A stretch of 15,620 bases of DNA from JBDIBB01 sp039812685. GTDB lineage: Bacteria > Acidobacteriota > Vicinamibacteria > Vicinamibacterales > JAFNAJ01. Location: positions 1-15,620 of the forward strand of contig JBDIBB010000095.1 of assembly GCA_039812685.1 (NCBI GenBank), written 5' to 3'. The translations under genes and the position numbers were made by a program. The notes beneath the pieces are model-generated. The model was not told the DNA's origin. It was given only the letters and a program-made list of their open reading frames with translations, and did no database searches. Positions within the stretch are counted from its first letter, which is position 1. Each line of letters opens with the position of its first letter. Shown one piece after another: positions 7,465 to 14,456 of this stretch.

Positions 7465-10400
7465 CTACTTGACCGGCTCCTCCGCGGCGGCCGGCAGGCG
7501 CGCGGGCTTCCGCAGGCCTGCCAGGCCCTCCTCGAACAACGTGTAGACGACTGGCACGAACACCAGCGTGATGACGGTGGAGGCCGAGAGTCCGAAGATG
7601 ACCACGCGCGCCAGCGGCGCCTGCAGTTCGGCGCCCTCGCCCAGGCCCAGGCCCATCGGCACGAGCCCGAGCACGGTGGTCAGCGTGGTCATGAGAATGG
7701 GCCGGAGCCGCGTGCGGCCGGCGGTGACCACCGCCTCGCGCACGCCGAACGCGTCGCGGTGGCGCAGCGTGTTGGTGTAGTCCACCAGCAGGATGGCGTT
7801 GCTGACGACGATGCCGGCCAGCATGATGACGCCGATGTAGGCCTGCAGGCTGAAGGCGGTGTTGGTGACGAGCAGGCCGCCGACGACGCCGATGGCGGCC
7901 AGCGGGATCGAGAACATGATGATGAACGGGTCGCGGAACGACTCGTACTGCGACGCCATCACCGCGTAGACGAGGACGATGGCGAGGATCAGCAGGAGCT
8001 GCAGCTGGCGGAACGCCTTGCCCTGCTCCTCGACCTCGGCGCCGAAGCCCACCGTGAAGTCGCGCGGGATGTGCAGCTCGTTGAGGCGCGCCTGCACGCC
8101 GGCCACGGCCTGGCTCAGGGTGGTCTCGATCTCGGCGTTCACGCGCGAGATGCGCTCCTGGTTCTTGCGCTCGATCTGGACCGGTCCCGCCTCGGGTTCC
8201 ACCAGCATGAGGTTCTTGGCCTGCACGACCTGGCCGGTGGGCGTGCTGACGAGCAGCGTGTCGATGTCCGCGACCCGGCTGCGGTCCTCCTCGCGGAGCC
8301 GCACGATGATCGGGTACTCGAGCCCGCGCTCGCGGAAGAGCGCGGCCTGCGTGCCCGCGACGTTCGTGCGCAGCGTGTTGGCGACGCCGCTGACGGTGAG
8401 GCCCAGCGCGGCGGCCTTGTCGCGGTCGACGCGGATGGCGAGCTCGGGCCGCCCTTCCTCGCGGCCGAGGCGCACGTCGGCGATGCCCGGGACCGAGCGC
8501 ATCAGATCGGCGGCCTCCAGCGCGAGCCGGCGCGAATCGGCCAGGTCGTCGCCGCGGATCTCGAGGGCAAGGCGGCTGTCGCTGCCACCGCCCAGCACGC
8601 GGCTGAGCACCCAGTTGCCGCCCGAGGGGCGGGCCCGAATCGTCACGCCGGGCAGGCCCGAGAGCTGCCGGCGCAACGCCTGCGCGATCTGGTCGTTGGA
8701 TCGCTGCCGCTCGGAGCGCGGCGTGAGGCGGACGCTGATGCTGCCGCGGTGGGTCGACCCGCCGCCCGGCCCGCCCATGCCGCCGCCACCGCCGCTCGTG
8801 ATGATCGTGACCGCCTCGGGCACGTTCTGGCGGACCATGTCCTCGAGGCGGAGCAGCACGTCGCGCGTCCGCTCGATGCGGGTGCCCACCGCCAGCTCCG
8901 CGTCGACCGTCACCTCGCCTTCGTCGACCTGCGGCAGCATCTCGTACTTCAGTTGCGGGAGCAGCAGGCCGGCCAGCAGGAAGAGGCCGACGCCGGCGGC
9001 GATGACCGTCGGACGATGGCGCAGCGCGCGCTCGAGCAGCCGCCGGTAGAAGTCGTCGAGCCGATCCAGGGCGCTCTCGCTGAGGGTGTAGAGGGCGCCG
9101 GTCACGCCCTTGCGCTGGTCGGCCTGCGCCGGCAGGTTCATGAGCCGCGAGCAGAGCACCGGCACGAGCGTGACGGCGACGAACAGCGACATCGACAGCG
9201 AGAAGATGACGACGACCGACAACTGCTTGAAGAGGACACTGGAGACGCCCGCCAGGAAGAACAGCGGCACGAACACCGCCACGTGCGTGAGCGTCGAGGC
9301 CAGGATGGCCGACCAGATCTCCTCGCTGCCGTCGATCGCCGCCTGGATGCGGCTCTTGCCCATCTCCAGGTGGCGCTGCGTGTTCTCGAGCACGACGATC
9401 GAGGCGTCGACGATCATGCCGACGCCCAGCGCCAGGCCGCCGAAGGTCATCGTGTTCAGCGTGAAGCCGGCGAAATAGAGCAGGGCGAAGGTGCCGATGA
9501 TCGAGATCGGGATCGACGTGCAGATGATCAGGGTGGAGCGCCAGCTCCGAAGGAAGGCGAAGATGATGATGATGACGAGGATCGACCCCAGCATCACCGC
9601 TTCGCGCACGCTGCCGATCGACTGCTGGATGTAGACCGAGCTGTCGTTGGTGACCGTGAGCTTGACGTTCCGCATCTCGCTGTTGATGCGACCGATCTCC
9701 TGGCGCACCGCCGCCGCCACCGCCACCGTGTTCTCGCCCGATTGCTTCTGGACCTGCATCCGGACGCCCGGCTTGCCGTTCACGCGGACCACGCTGCGCA
9801 CGTCGTCGGTGCCGTCGCGCACCTCGGCGATATCGCGGAGGTACACGGGCACGCCGCCCCTGGTGACCACCACGAGCCCGCGGATGTCGTCGAGGTTGGT
9901 GAACTGCCCCGGGCTGCGCAGCAGGAACGTCATGTCGCCCTCGTCGATCTCGCCGAGGGGGATGTTCTGGTTCTCGGTGCGCAGCAGGCTCACCACGCGA
10001 TCCACCGAGAGGTCGAGGGCCGTGATCTTCTCCTTCGACAGCTCGACCCGGATCTGGCGGCGGCGACCGCCGCTGACGTCCACCGAGGCGACGCCCGGCA
10101 CCCGCTCCAGACGCCGCGCCAGGTCGTTCTCGGCGACCTCGCGGAGCTGGACCTCGGTCATGTCGCCCTCGACGCCGATCCACACGATGGGGAACTGGGT
10201 CGCATCGAACCTGAACAGGACGGGCGGATCGACGTCGTCGGGCAGCCGGCCCCGGACGCGGTCGAGGCGGCTGCGCACGTCGTCGGCCGCCACGTTGAGG
10301 TTGGTGCCGTAGGCGAAGTTCAGCGAGACGCGGCTCGAACCCTCCGACGACGTGGAGTTGATCTGCTCGAGGCCGGCGACGGCCGCCATCGCCTGCTCGA

Positions 10401-10599
10401 TGGGCCGCGTGATCGTCTCCTCGATCTCACGCGGGCCGACGCCGGGGTAGCTCACCCGCACCGTGAGGCTCGGGAAGTTCACGTCCGGCATCAGGTCGAC
10501 GGGAAGCTTGATCAGCGAGATCGCGCCGAGCAGCACGATCACGGTGCTGATCATGAACATCGTGACGGGACGATGAATCGCGGTGCGCGGGATGCTCAT
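7465..10599 (-). CDS. RND-family efflux pump, inner membrane permease (HAE-type)
   Basis: This 1044-residue proton-driven pump is the inner-membrane part of a tripartite efflux system. It shows the full RND layout: TM1 (about 12-30), LPVDLMPDVNFPSLTV and YPGVGPREIEETITRPIEQ of the first porter loop, the TM2-TM6 block beginning near 333, a second large loop, TM7 and the TM8-TM12 block. TM4 reads GVGMIVDASIVVLEN, so Asp398 matches AcrB Asp407, but the second relay Asp (408) is Ala399. TM10 reads AGIVVSNAILLVDY, with Ser933 where AcrB has Lys940. Such changes occur across the broad HAE-type branch outside AcrB. A Gly-rich loop (GGGGGMGGPGGG, from about residue 603) lies in the second porter region. 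The ATG at 10599 begins MSIPRTAIHRPVTMFM, the family's usual opening; the open frame continues upstream but looks non-coding. The substrate is unknown; multidrug or hydrophobic compounds are more likely than metal ions. Confidence 0.95.
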   Translation of the reverse strand: MSIPRTAIHRPVTMFMISTVIVLLGAISLIKLPVDLMPDVNFPSLTVRVSYPGVGPREIEETITRPIEQAMAAVAGLEQINSTSSEGSSRVSLNFAYGTNLNVAADDVRSRLDRVRGRLPDDVDPPVLFRFDATQFPIVWIGVEGDMTEVQLREVAENDLARRLERVPGVASVDVSGGRRRQIRVELSKEKITALDLSVDRVVSLLRTENQNIPLGEIDEGDMTFLLRSPGQFTNLDDIRGLVVVTRGGVPVYLRDIAEVRDGTDDVRSVVRVNGKPGVRMQVQKQSGENTVAVAAAVRQEIGRINSEMRNVKLTVTNDSSVYIQQSIGSVREAVMLGSILVIIIIFAFLRSWRSTLIICTSIPISIIGTFALLYFAGFTLNTMTFGGLALGVGMIVDASIVVLENTQRHLEMGKSRIQAAIDGSEEIWSAILASTLTHVAVFVPLFFLAGVSSVLFKQLSVVVIFSLSMSLFVAVTLVPVLCSRLMNLPAQADQRKGVTGALYTLSESALDRLDDFYRRLLERALRHRPTVIAAGVGLFLLAGLLLPQLKYEMLPQVDEGEVTVDAELAVGTRIERTRDVLLRLEDMVRQNVPEAVTIITSGGGGGMGGPGGGSTHRGSISVRLTPRSERQRSNDQIAQALRRQLSGLPGVTIRARPSGGNWVLSRVLGGGSDSRLALEIRGDDLADSRRLALEAADLMRSVPGIADVRLGREEGRPELAIRVDRDKAAALGLTVSGVANTLRTNVAGTQAALFRERGLEYPIIVRLREEDRSRVADIDTLLVSTPTGQVVQAKNLMLVEPEAGPVQIERKNQERISRVNAEIETTLSQAVAGVQARLNELHIPRDFTVGFGAEVEEQGKAFRQLQLLLILAIVLVYAVMASQYESFRDPFIIMFSIPLAAIGVVGGLLVTNTAFSLQAYIGVIMLAGIVVSNAILLVDYTNTLRHRDAFGVREAVVTAGRTRLRPILMTTLTTVLGLVPMGLGLGEGAELQAPLARVVIFGLSASTVITLVFVPVVYTLFEEGLAGLRKPARLPAAAEEPVK

Positions 10600-10687
10600 G
10601 GTGTGATGGTTGGGGGTGAAGAGTCGTCTCGTGGTCGCTGGTTCCCGTGCGGCCCGCCGTGTGGCACTCCGGCAGGCCGCCGCCGGA

Positions 10688-12007
10688 TCATCTCGTGGCC
10701 AGGCCCGTCGCCGGCGCCGCGGCCGTCGCGCCGCCACCCTGCGCGCCCGGACGCCCGCCGGCACGCGGGGCGCCGCCTTCCGGCTGACCGCCTCCAGGCC
10801 CACCGGGTCCGGTCTGTCCGGCCAGCACGATGGCGTCGCCGTCACGCAGCGCCGCGGCGCCGGTCGTCACGACCTTCTCCGCCTCGCGCAGCCCCGACGT
10901 GATCTCGGCGCGCTGATCGTCCTGCAGGCCCACCTGCACCTCGCGGAACTGGGCCTGACGGCCGGCGGCGTCGGGCACGAACACGCCGCGCTTGCCCTCC
11001 ACGTCCACCAGCGAGTTGCGCGGAACCACCAGTGCGTTGGCCCGCTCTTCGATCGTGAGGCGCACGCGGGCGTACATCCCGGGCTTCAGGCGGAAGTCGG
11101 GGTTGGGCACCTCGATCTCCATCGTCGCCGTGCGCGTGGCGGGATCCAGCACCGGCGCCACACGTGCGACACGGCCGTTGAAGGTCTCGCCCGGAAACGC
11201 GTCCACGTCCACCTGGGCCGCGTTGCCCGTCAGGACCCGGCGCATGTCGCGCTCGACGAGCGGCGCGACCAGCCGCACGAAGCGGATGTCGACCACCGAC
11301 GCTACCGGGACGTTGGGCGACACGTAGGCGCCCGGATCGACGTTGCGCCGGCCGACGAAGCCGTCGACCGGCGAGAGGATGCGCGTGTTGCCCAGCGTGA
11401 TGCGCAACTCCTCGAGGCGCGCGCTGGTCTGCTGGAACTGGGCGCGCGAGAGGTCGAGCTGCGCCACGGCGGCCTGGTAGCGGGCCTCCAGGTCGTCGAG
11501 GGTCTGCCGCGGCAGCAACTGCCGCTCGAACAGACTCCGCGACCGGTCGAGGTTCGACCGCGCCAGCGTGAGGTCCGCCTCGCGCTGGCGGATGGTGGCC
11601 TGCGCCACCTCATGGCTCGCCTCGGCCTGCTTCACCTGCTCCCGGACCTCACGATCCTCGACCTTGGCGAGCAGCGTGCCCTGCGACACGCGGTCGCCGA
11701 TGCGGACGTTCACCGACTCGAGACGGCCGCTCACCTTCGAGACCACCTCGACGGTGGCGGCGCCGACCAGGTTGCCGACGACCGTGATCTGATCGGCGAC
11801 GGGCGCGCGCGAGACCGTGGCCAGCTCCACGGTCATCGGCGGACGTGCGCCGCCCATCATGCCGCCACCGGGCCCGCCGCCCGGCCCTCCGCCGGGCCCG
11901 CGTTCCTGAGCACTGGAGGGAGCCGCCGATCCGCTGTTGCGGGAGTAGGCGAGGTAGCCGGCACCAGCGGCCAGCAGGACGACGACGATGATGAGGACTC
12001 TACGCAT
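10688..12007 (-). CDS. RND efflux periplasmic adaptor (membrane fusion protein)
   Basis: This 439-residue HlyD/AcrA-type adaptor bridges the pump and the TolC channel in the periplasm. Residues about 4-21 form a single N-terminal membrane anchor or uncleaved signal (VLIIVVVLLAAGAGYLAY). A striking Gly/Pro linker follows, with four consecutive GPGGG-like units at about 37-49. Next come the first lipoyl half (VVSKVSGRLESVNVRIGDRV, GTLLAKVEDREV), an alpha-hairpin coiled coil (about 117-195), the second lipoyl half (RILSPVDGFVGRRNVDPGAYV), the beta-barrel and a membrane-proximal domain (LKPGMYARVRL, ALVVPRNSLVDVEGKRGVFV). The C-terminus is another Gly/Ala/Pro-rich low-complexity tail of about 35 residues. 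No Cys is placed for lipidation. The ATG at 12007 gives the anchor, although no clear ribosome binding site precedes it. A strong hairpin sits 19 bases upstream in the mRNA. Confidence 0.94.
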   Translation of the reverse strand: MRRVLIIVVVLLAAGAGYLAYSRNSGSAAPSSAQERGPGGGPGGGPGGGMMGGARPPMTVELATVSRAPVADQITVVGNLVGAATVEVVSKVSGRLESVNVRIGDRVSQGTLLAKVEDREVREQVKQAEASHEVAQATIRQREADLTLARSNLDRSRSLFERQLLPRQTLDDLEARYQAAVAQLDLSRAQFQQTSARLEELRITLGNTRILSPVDGFVGRRNVDPGAYVSPNVPVASVVDIRFVRLVAPLVERDMRRVLTGNAAQVDVDAFPGETFNGRVARVAPVLDPATRTATMEIEVPNPDFRLKPGMYARVRLTIEERANALVVPRNSLVDVEGKRGVFVPDAAGRQAQFREVQVGLQDDQRAEITSGLREAEKVVTTGAAALRDGDAIVLAGQTGPGGPGGGQPEGGAPRAGGRPGAQGGGATAAAPATGLATR

Positions 12008-12025
12008 AAGGAAGCCAGCCGACGT

Positions 12026-12047
12026 GCCGGCGCGCGTGGGCGCCGGC
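12026..12047 (-). promoter_or_regulatory. Perfect 8-bp stem hairpin in tolC-adaptor spacer
   Basis: GCCGGCGC and GCGCCGGC flank a six-base loop, giving a very stable hairpin 19 bases upstream of the adaptor ATG and within the 119-base spacer after tolC. No T-run follows on the minus strand. It could limit read-through, protect the upstream 3' end or modulate adaptor translation. It may also partly reflect the high GC content. Confidence 0.4.
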
Positions 12048-12126
12048 CGAAATCCACCCCCGGGGCGTGCACCGCGCAGCCCCGATGCCCACTGCTGTCG
12101 TGACGGCGCGCCGCCGGCCGCCGGCG

Positions 12127-13827
12127 CTAGCCACCGGTCGCCCCGCTGCGCGTGGCGTTGGTCGGTGAGGACGCGAGGCCGCCGGTGACCACGGTGATCC
12201 CGGCGCCCGAGATCGAGGTCTGCTGCGCGCGCTCGAAGTCGTTCCGCGACTTGTAGTAGTCGAGCAGGGCACGCAGTTCGGTGATCTGCGCGGTGGCGAG
12301 ATCGCGCTGGGCCTGCACCACGAAGAAGTTCGTCGACATGCCCACCTCGAACTTGCTCTGCTCGGCCTCGAGCTGGCGTGCGGCCAGTTCCCGCGCGGCC
12401 CGGGCCGCTTCCACCCGCTTGGCGTTGCTCTGCACGAGCAGTCCGACGGTGGCGACCTCGGTGGCCACCTGCAGCTCGATGGCGCGGATCTGGGCCTGGG
12501 CCTGCCGCGCCTGCACCTGCGCGCGCGCGTGCTGCGCGCCGGCCGCGCCGCCGCCCAGCGGGTAGTTCACCTGGAACTGGACGTTCCACGAGGGGTAGTC
12601 GCGGCGGCCGATGCGCCTGAGGGCGTCGCTGTAGGTTCCGGGAATGGTGTCGGTGACCTGCCCACCCAGTCCGCCCGTGCGGATGAACTGCGTGCCGCCA
12701 ATCCCCTGCAGGCCGTAGGTGGCCACCAGATCGACGGCCGGCAGCTTCTGGTCGGCGAGCAGTTGCACGGTGGCGTTGTTGCTCTCGAGCGTCTTGCGCG
12801 CGCGCTCCAGGTCGGACCGCACCTCCAGCGCCCGCCGCACCGCTCCGGCGATGTCGACCTCGTTGGAGATCGCCAGGTCCGGCACGTCCACCGGGTTGAT
12901 CGGCTGACTCCAGAGCGCGTCGTCGGTGCCCGAGACGATCAGCCGCTTCAGGGCGAGCTCGGCCGAGCGGTTGCTGGCTTCGGCCTGCACGAGGGCCTGC
13001 AGCCGCATGGCCGCTTCGGCCTGCGCCTGCACGACGTCGATCGGCGCGAGCGCCCCCACCTCGACGCGCACCTTGTTGTCGGCGACGAGGTCCTCGGCCA
13101 GCGCGAGCGCCTGCCGCGCCACGCGCACCGCCCCGACCGTGTAGACCAGGTCGTAGTAGGCGTTGCGCACCGAGGCCAGCGTGTTGGTGATCGTGGCGCG
13201 CAGCTGGATCTCGGAGACCTCCCGGTTGATCCGCGTGACGCGCAACTGCTGCCGCGTCGAGTCGACGCGCAGGTTCCGCAGCAGCGGCTGGACGTACTGG
13301 GCCGTGACCGTCGAGTTGTACTGCGGGTTGAACGTGTTGAAGGCGTTGGTCGATTCCTGCGCGCGGTTGTTCCACAGCACGCTGAAGTTGCCGCCCAGCC
13401 ACGGCATCTGCTGCGCGTAGCCCACGTTGTAGGTGCCGGCATCGTTCTGCACGCGCGCGCCGCCCACGAGCTGGCTGGTGGGCAGCTGCACCGTGCTGCT
13501 GTTGACCACCGACGAGAAGAACGTCGGCCGGTAGCTGGCGTGCAGCGCCGCGAGGGAGTAGTCGAGCGCCTCGGGGCCGAGGCGCTCGACCGCGATGTCG
13601 AGGTTCCGGTCGAGCGCGCGCTGGACGGCCTCGTCGAGCCGCAGATCGACGGCGGACGGGGTCGGGGACTGCGCCGCCGCCGGCTGGGACGCCGCCTGCG
13701 CCTGGGCCATCACCTGCCCGAGCAGTTCCTGGACGCGCGCATCGGATACCGTCTGGGCCGCCACGGCCGACGGCGCGAGCGCGCACAACACGAGGAGACG
13801 CGGGAGCCGCGCCCGGAACACGATCAC
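12127..13827 (-). CDS. TolC-family outer membrane efflux channel
   Basis: This 566-residue outer-membrane channel partners the adaptor and pump encoded downstream. Residues 1-23 form a signal peptide (RARLPRLLVLCALAPSAVAA, probably cut after AVA). Then come a Gln/Ala/Pro linker and two OEP repeats. The first begins DLRLDEAVQRALDRNLDIAV and includes aromatic, Asn-rich beta strands such as FSVLWNNRAQESTNAFNTFN. The second begins DIAGAVRRALEVRSDLERAR and ends with long helices including EVGMSTNFFVVQAQRDLATAQ, a family hallmark. It is longer than E. coli TolC (about 470 mature residues), mainly through the N-terminal linker and extended strand regions. The GTG at 13827 is chosen because GGAGG lies seven bases upstream and the signal peptide starts there. 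It resembles but is clearly distinct from the partial TolC-like protein at the left edge. Confidence 0.94.
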   Translation of the reverse strand: MIVFRARLPRLLVLCALAPSAVAAQTVSDARVQELLGQVMAQAQAASQPAAAQSPTPSAVDLRLDEAVQRALDRNLDIAVERLGPEALDYSLAALHASYRPTFFSSVVNSSTVQLPTSQLVGGARVQNDAGTYNVGYAQQMPWLGGNFSVLWNNRAQESTNAFNTFNPQYNSTVTAQYVQPLLRNLRVDSTRQQLRVTRINREVSEIQLRATITNTLASVRNAYYDLVYTVGAVRVARQALALAEDLVADNKVRVEVGALAPIDVVQAQAEAAMRLQALVQAEASNRSAELALKRLIVSGTDDALWSQPINPVDVPDLAISNEVDIAGAVRRALEVRSDLERARKTLESNNATVQLLADQKLPAVDLVATYGLQGIGGTQFIRTGGLGGQVTDTIPGTYSDALRRIGRRDYPSWNVQFQVNYPLGGGAAGAQHARAQVQARQAQAQIRAIELQVATEVATVGLLVQSNAKRVEAARAARELAARQLEAEQSKFEVGMSTNFFVVQAQRDLATAQITELRALLDYYKSRNDFERAQQTSISGAGITVVTGGLASSPTNATRSGATGG

Positions 13828-13892
13828 GAGATAGCCTCCAGGGGGTAGGTTGTGGCCGCGCCCGCCGCGCACGCGGGCAACCGCACGGTCAT
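13824..13892 (-). CDS. Possible 22-codon coupling mini-ORF between spy-like gene and tolC
   Basis: An ORF of 22 codons (MTVRLPACAAGAATTYPLEAIS) starts at an ATG that overlaps the spy-like stop as ATGA. It ends at a TGA that overlaps the tolC GTG as GTGA. The tolC Shine-Dalgarno GGAGG lies within its last codons. The peptide has no recognisable domain, and its start has no clear ribosome binding site of its own. The double overlap would let ribosomes pass from the spy-like gene to tolC without release. It may equally be chance in a stop-poor, GC-rich spacer. Confidence 0.3.
   Translation of the reverse strand: MTVRLPACAAGAATTYPLEAIS
13835..13839 (-). promoter_or_regulatory. Ribosome binding site deciding the tolC GTG start
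   Basis: GGAGG on the minus strand sits seven bases before the GTG at 13827. It supports this GTG over the second one six bases further on (13821). The site lies inside the possible coupling mini-ORF, so ribosomes finishing that ORF would stop on it. Confidence 0.6.
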
Positions 13893-14341
13893 GGCCGGGG
13901 TCCCCCGCCCCGGGCGCCGCGCTCACGCTGGTGCCGGTCGTGCATGGCCTGCAGGAGGGCACGCTGTTCGGGAGTGAGCACCCGGTTCATGCGCACCAGC
14001 ATCCAGGTGCGCGTCTTGTTCACCGCGCTGCGGGCTGCCTCCACGCGGTCGATCGCGGCGCCCAGTGCGGCCTCGTCGGTGCTCTCGGCCATCAGGCGCG
14101 TCAGCTCGGCATCCTCGCGATCCAGTGCCTGCTTCTCGGCACGAAGGCGCGGGAGCAGCGACTGGAAGACCGCCTCCAACTGGGCCGACTGGGCGTCGGA
14201 AATGCCCAGCTCCGCCCGGGACTCACGCGACACCCACCATTTCGAACGTTCGTCGGCGGAGGCCGACAGGGCCACCGCGATCGCGCTGGCGACCACCAGG
14301 GCGAGGCGCACCAGCACCCGGCGCCGTACAAGAAAGGTCAC
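13889..14341 (-). CDS. Spy/CpxP-like periplasmic protein (heavy-metal sensor-like)
   Basis: This 150-residue exported helical protein is of the Spy/CpxP/CnrX-like group, whose members act as periplasmic chaperones or as metal or envelope-stress sensors. A hydrophobic N-terminus (about 9-29, LVRLALVVASAIAVALSASA) is probably a cleaved signal. The mature part opens KWWVSRESRAELGISDAQSAQLEAVF, which resembles the family's WW...ELGLTxxQ opening, continues as long charged helices (RLRAEKQALDREDAELTRLM) and carries the LTxxQ motif as LTPEQRALLQAM near the end. It has a short Arg/Gly tail. The GTG start at 14341 has no strong ribosome binding site and the same frame is open upstream, so the start is uncertain by several residues. 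It is the first gene of the apparent efflux operon, 115 bases after ispH, which suggests that it senses or buffers the envelope stress the pump relieves. Confidence 0.82.
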   Translation of the reverse strand: MTFLVRRRVLVRLALVVASAIAVALSASADERSKWWVSRESRAELGISDAQSAQLEAVFQSLLPRLRAEKQALDREDAELTRLMAESTDEAALGAAIDRVEAARSAVNKTRTWMLVRMNRVLTPEQRALLQAMHDRHQRERGARGGGPRP

Positions 14342-14456
14342 GGAGGCACTTACGACCGCCAGGACGCCGGCGTTTACCGCGGGGGTGATCTTCGACCGGG
14401 GACGTGGTCCGGTGGTCGAACCGATGGGGTGATCGCCGCCGGGACCGGCCGCGGCG

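Noticed and set aside
10600..10845. 82-codon N-terminal extension of the RND pump
   Set aside because: It is Arg-rich and overlaps the adaptor's coding end. The family normally starts at the MSIPRTAIHRP-like motif.
7129..10902. 1257-codon open frame antisense to the RND pump
   Set aside because: It is a stop-free shadow of a high-GC gene with low-complexity Arg/Asp/His/Ala composition. The RND product on the minus strand is unambiguous.
12529..13848. 439-codon open frame antisense to tolC
   Set aside because: Same shadow effect. The minus-strand frame has a signal peptide, a ribosome binding site and OEP repeats.
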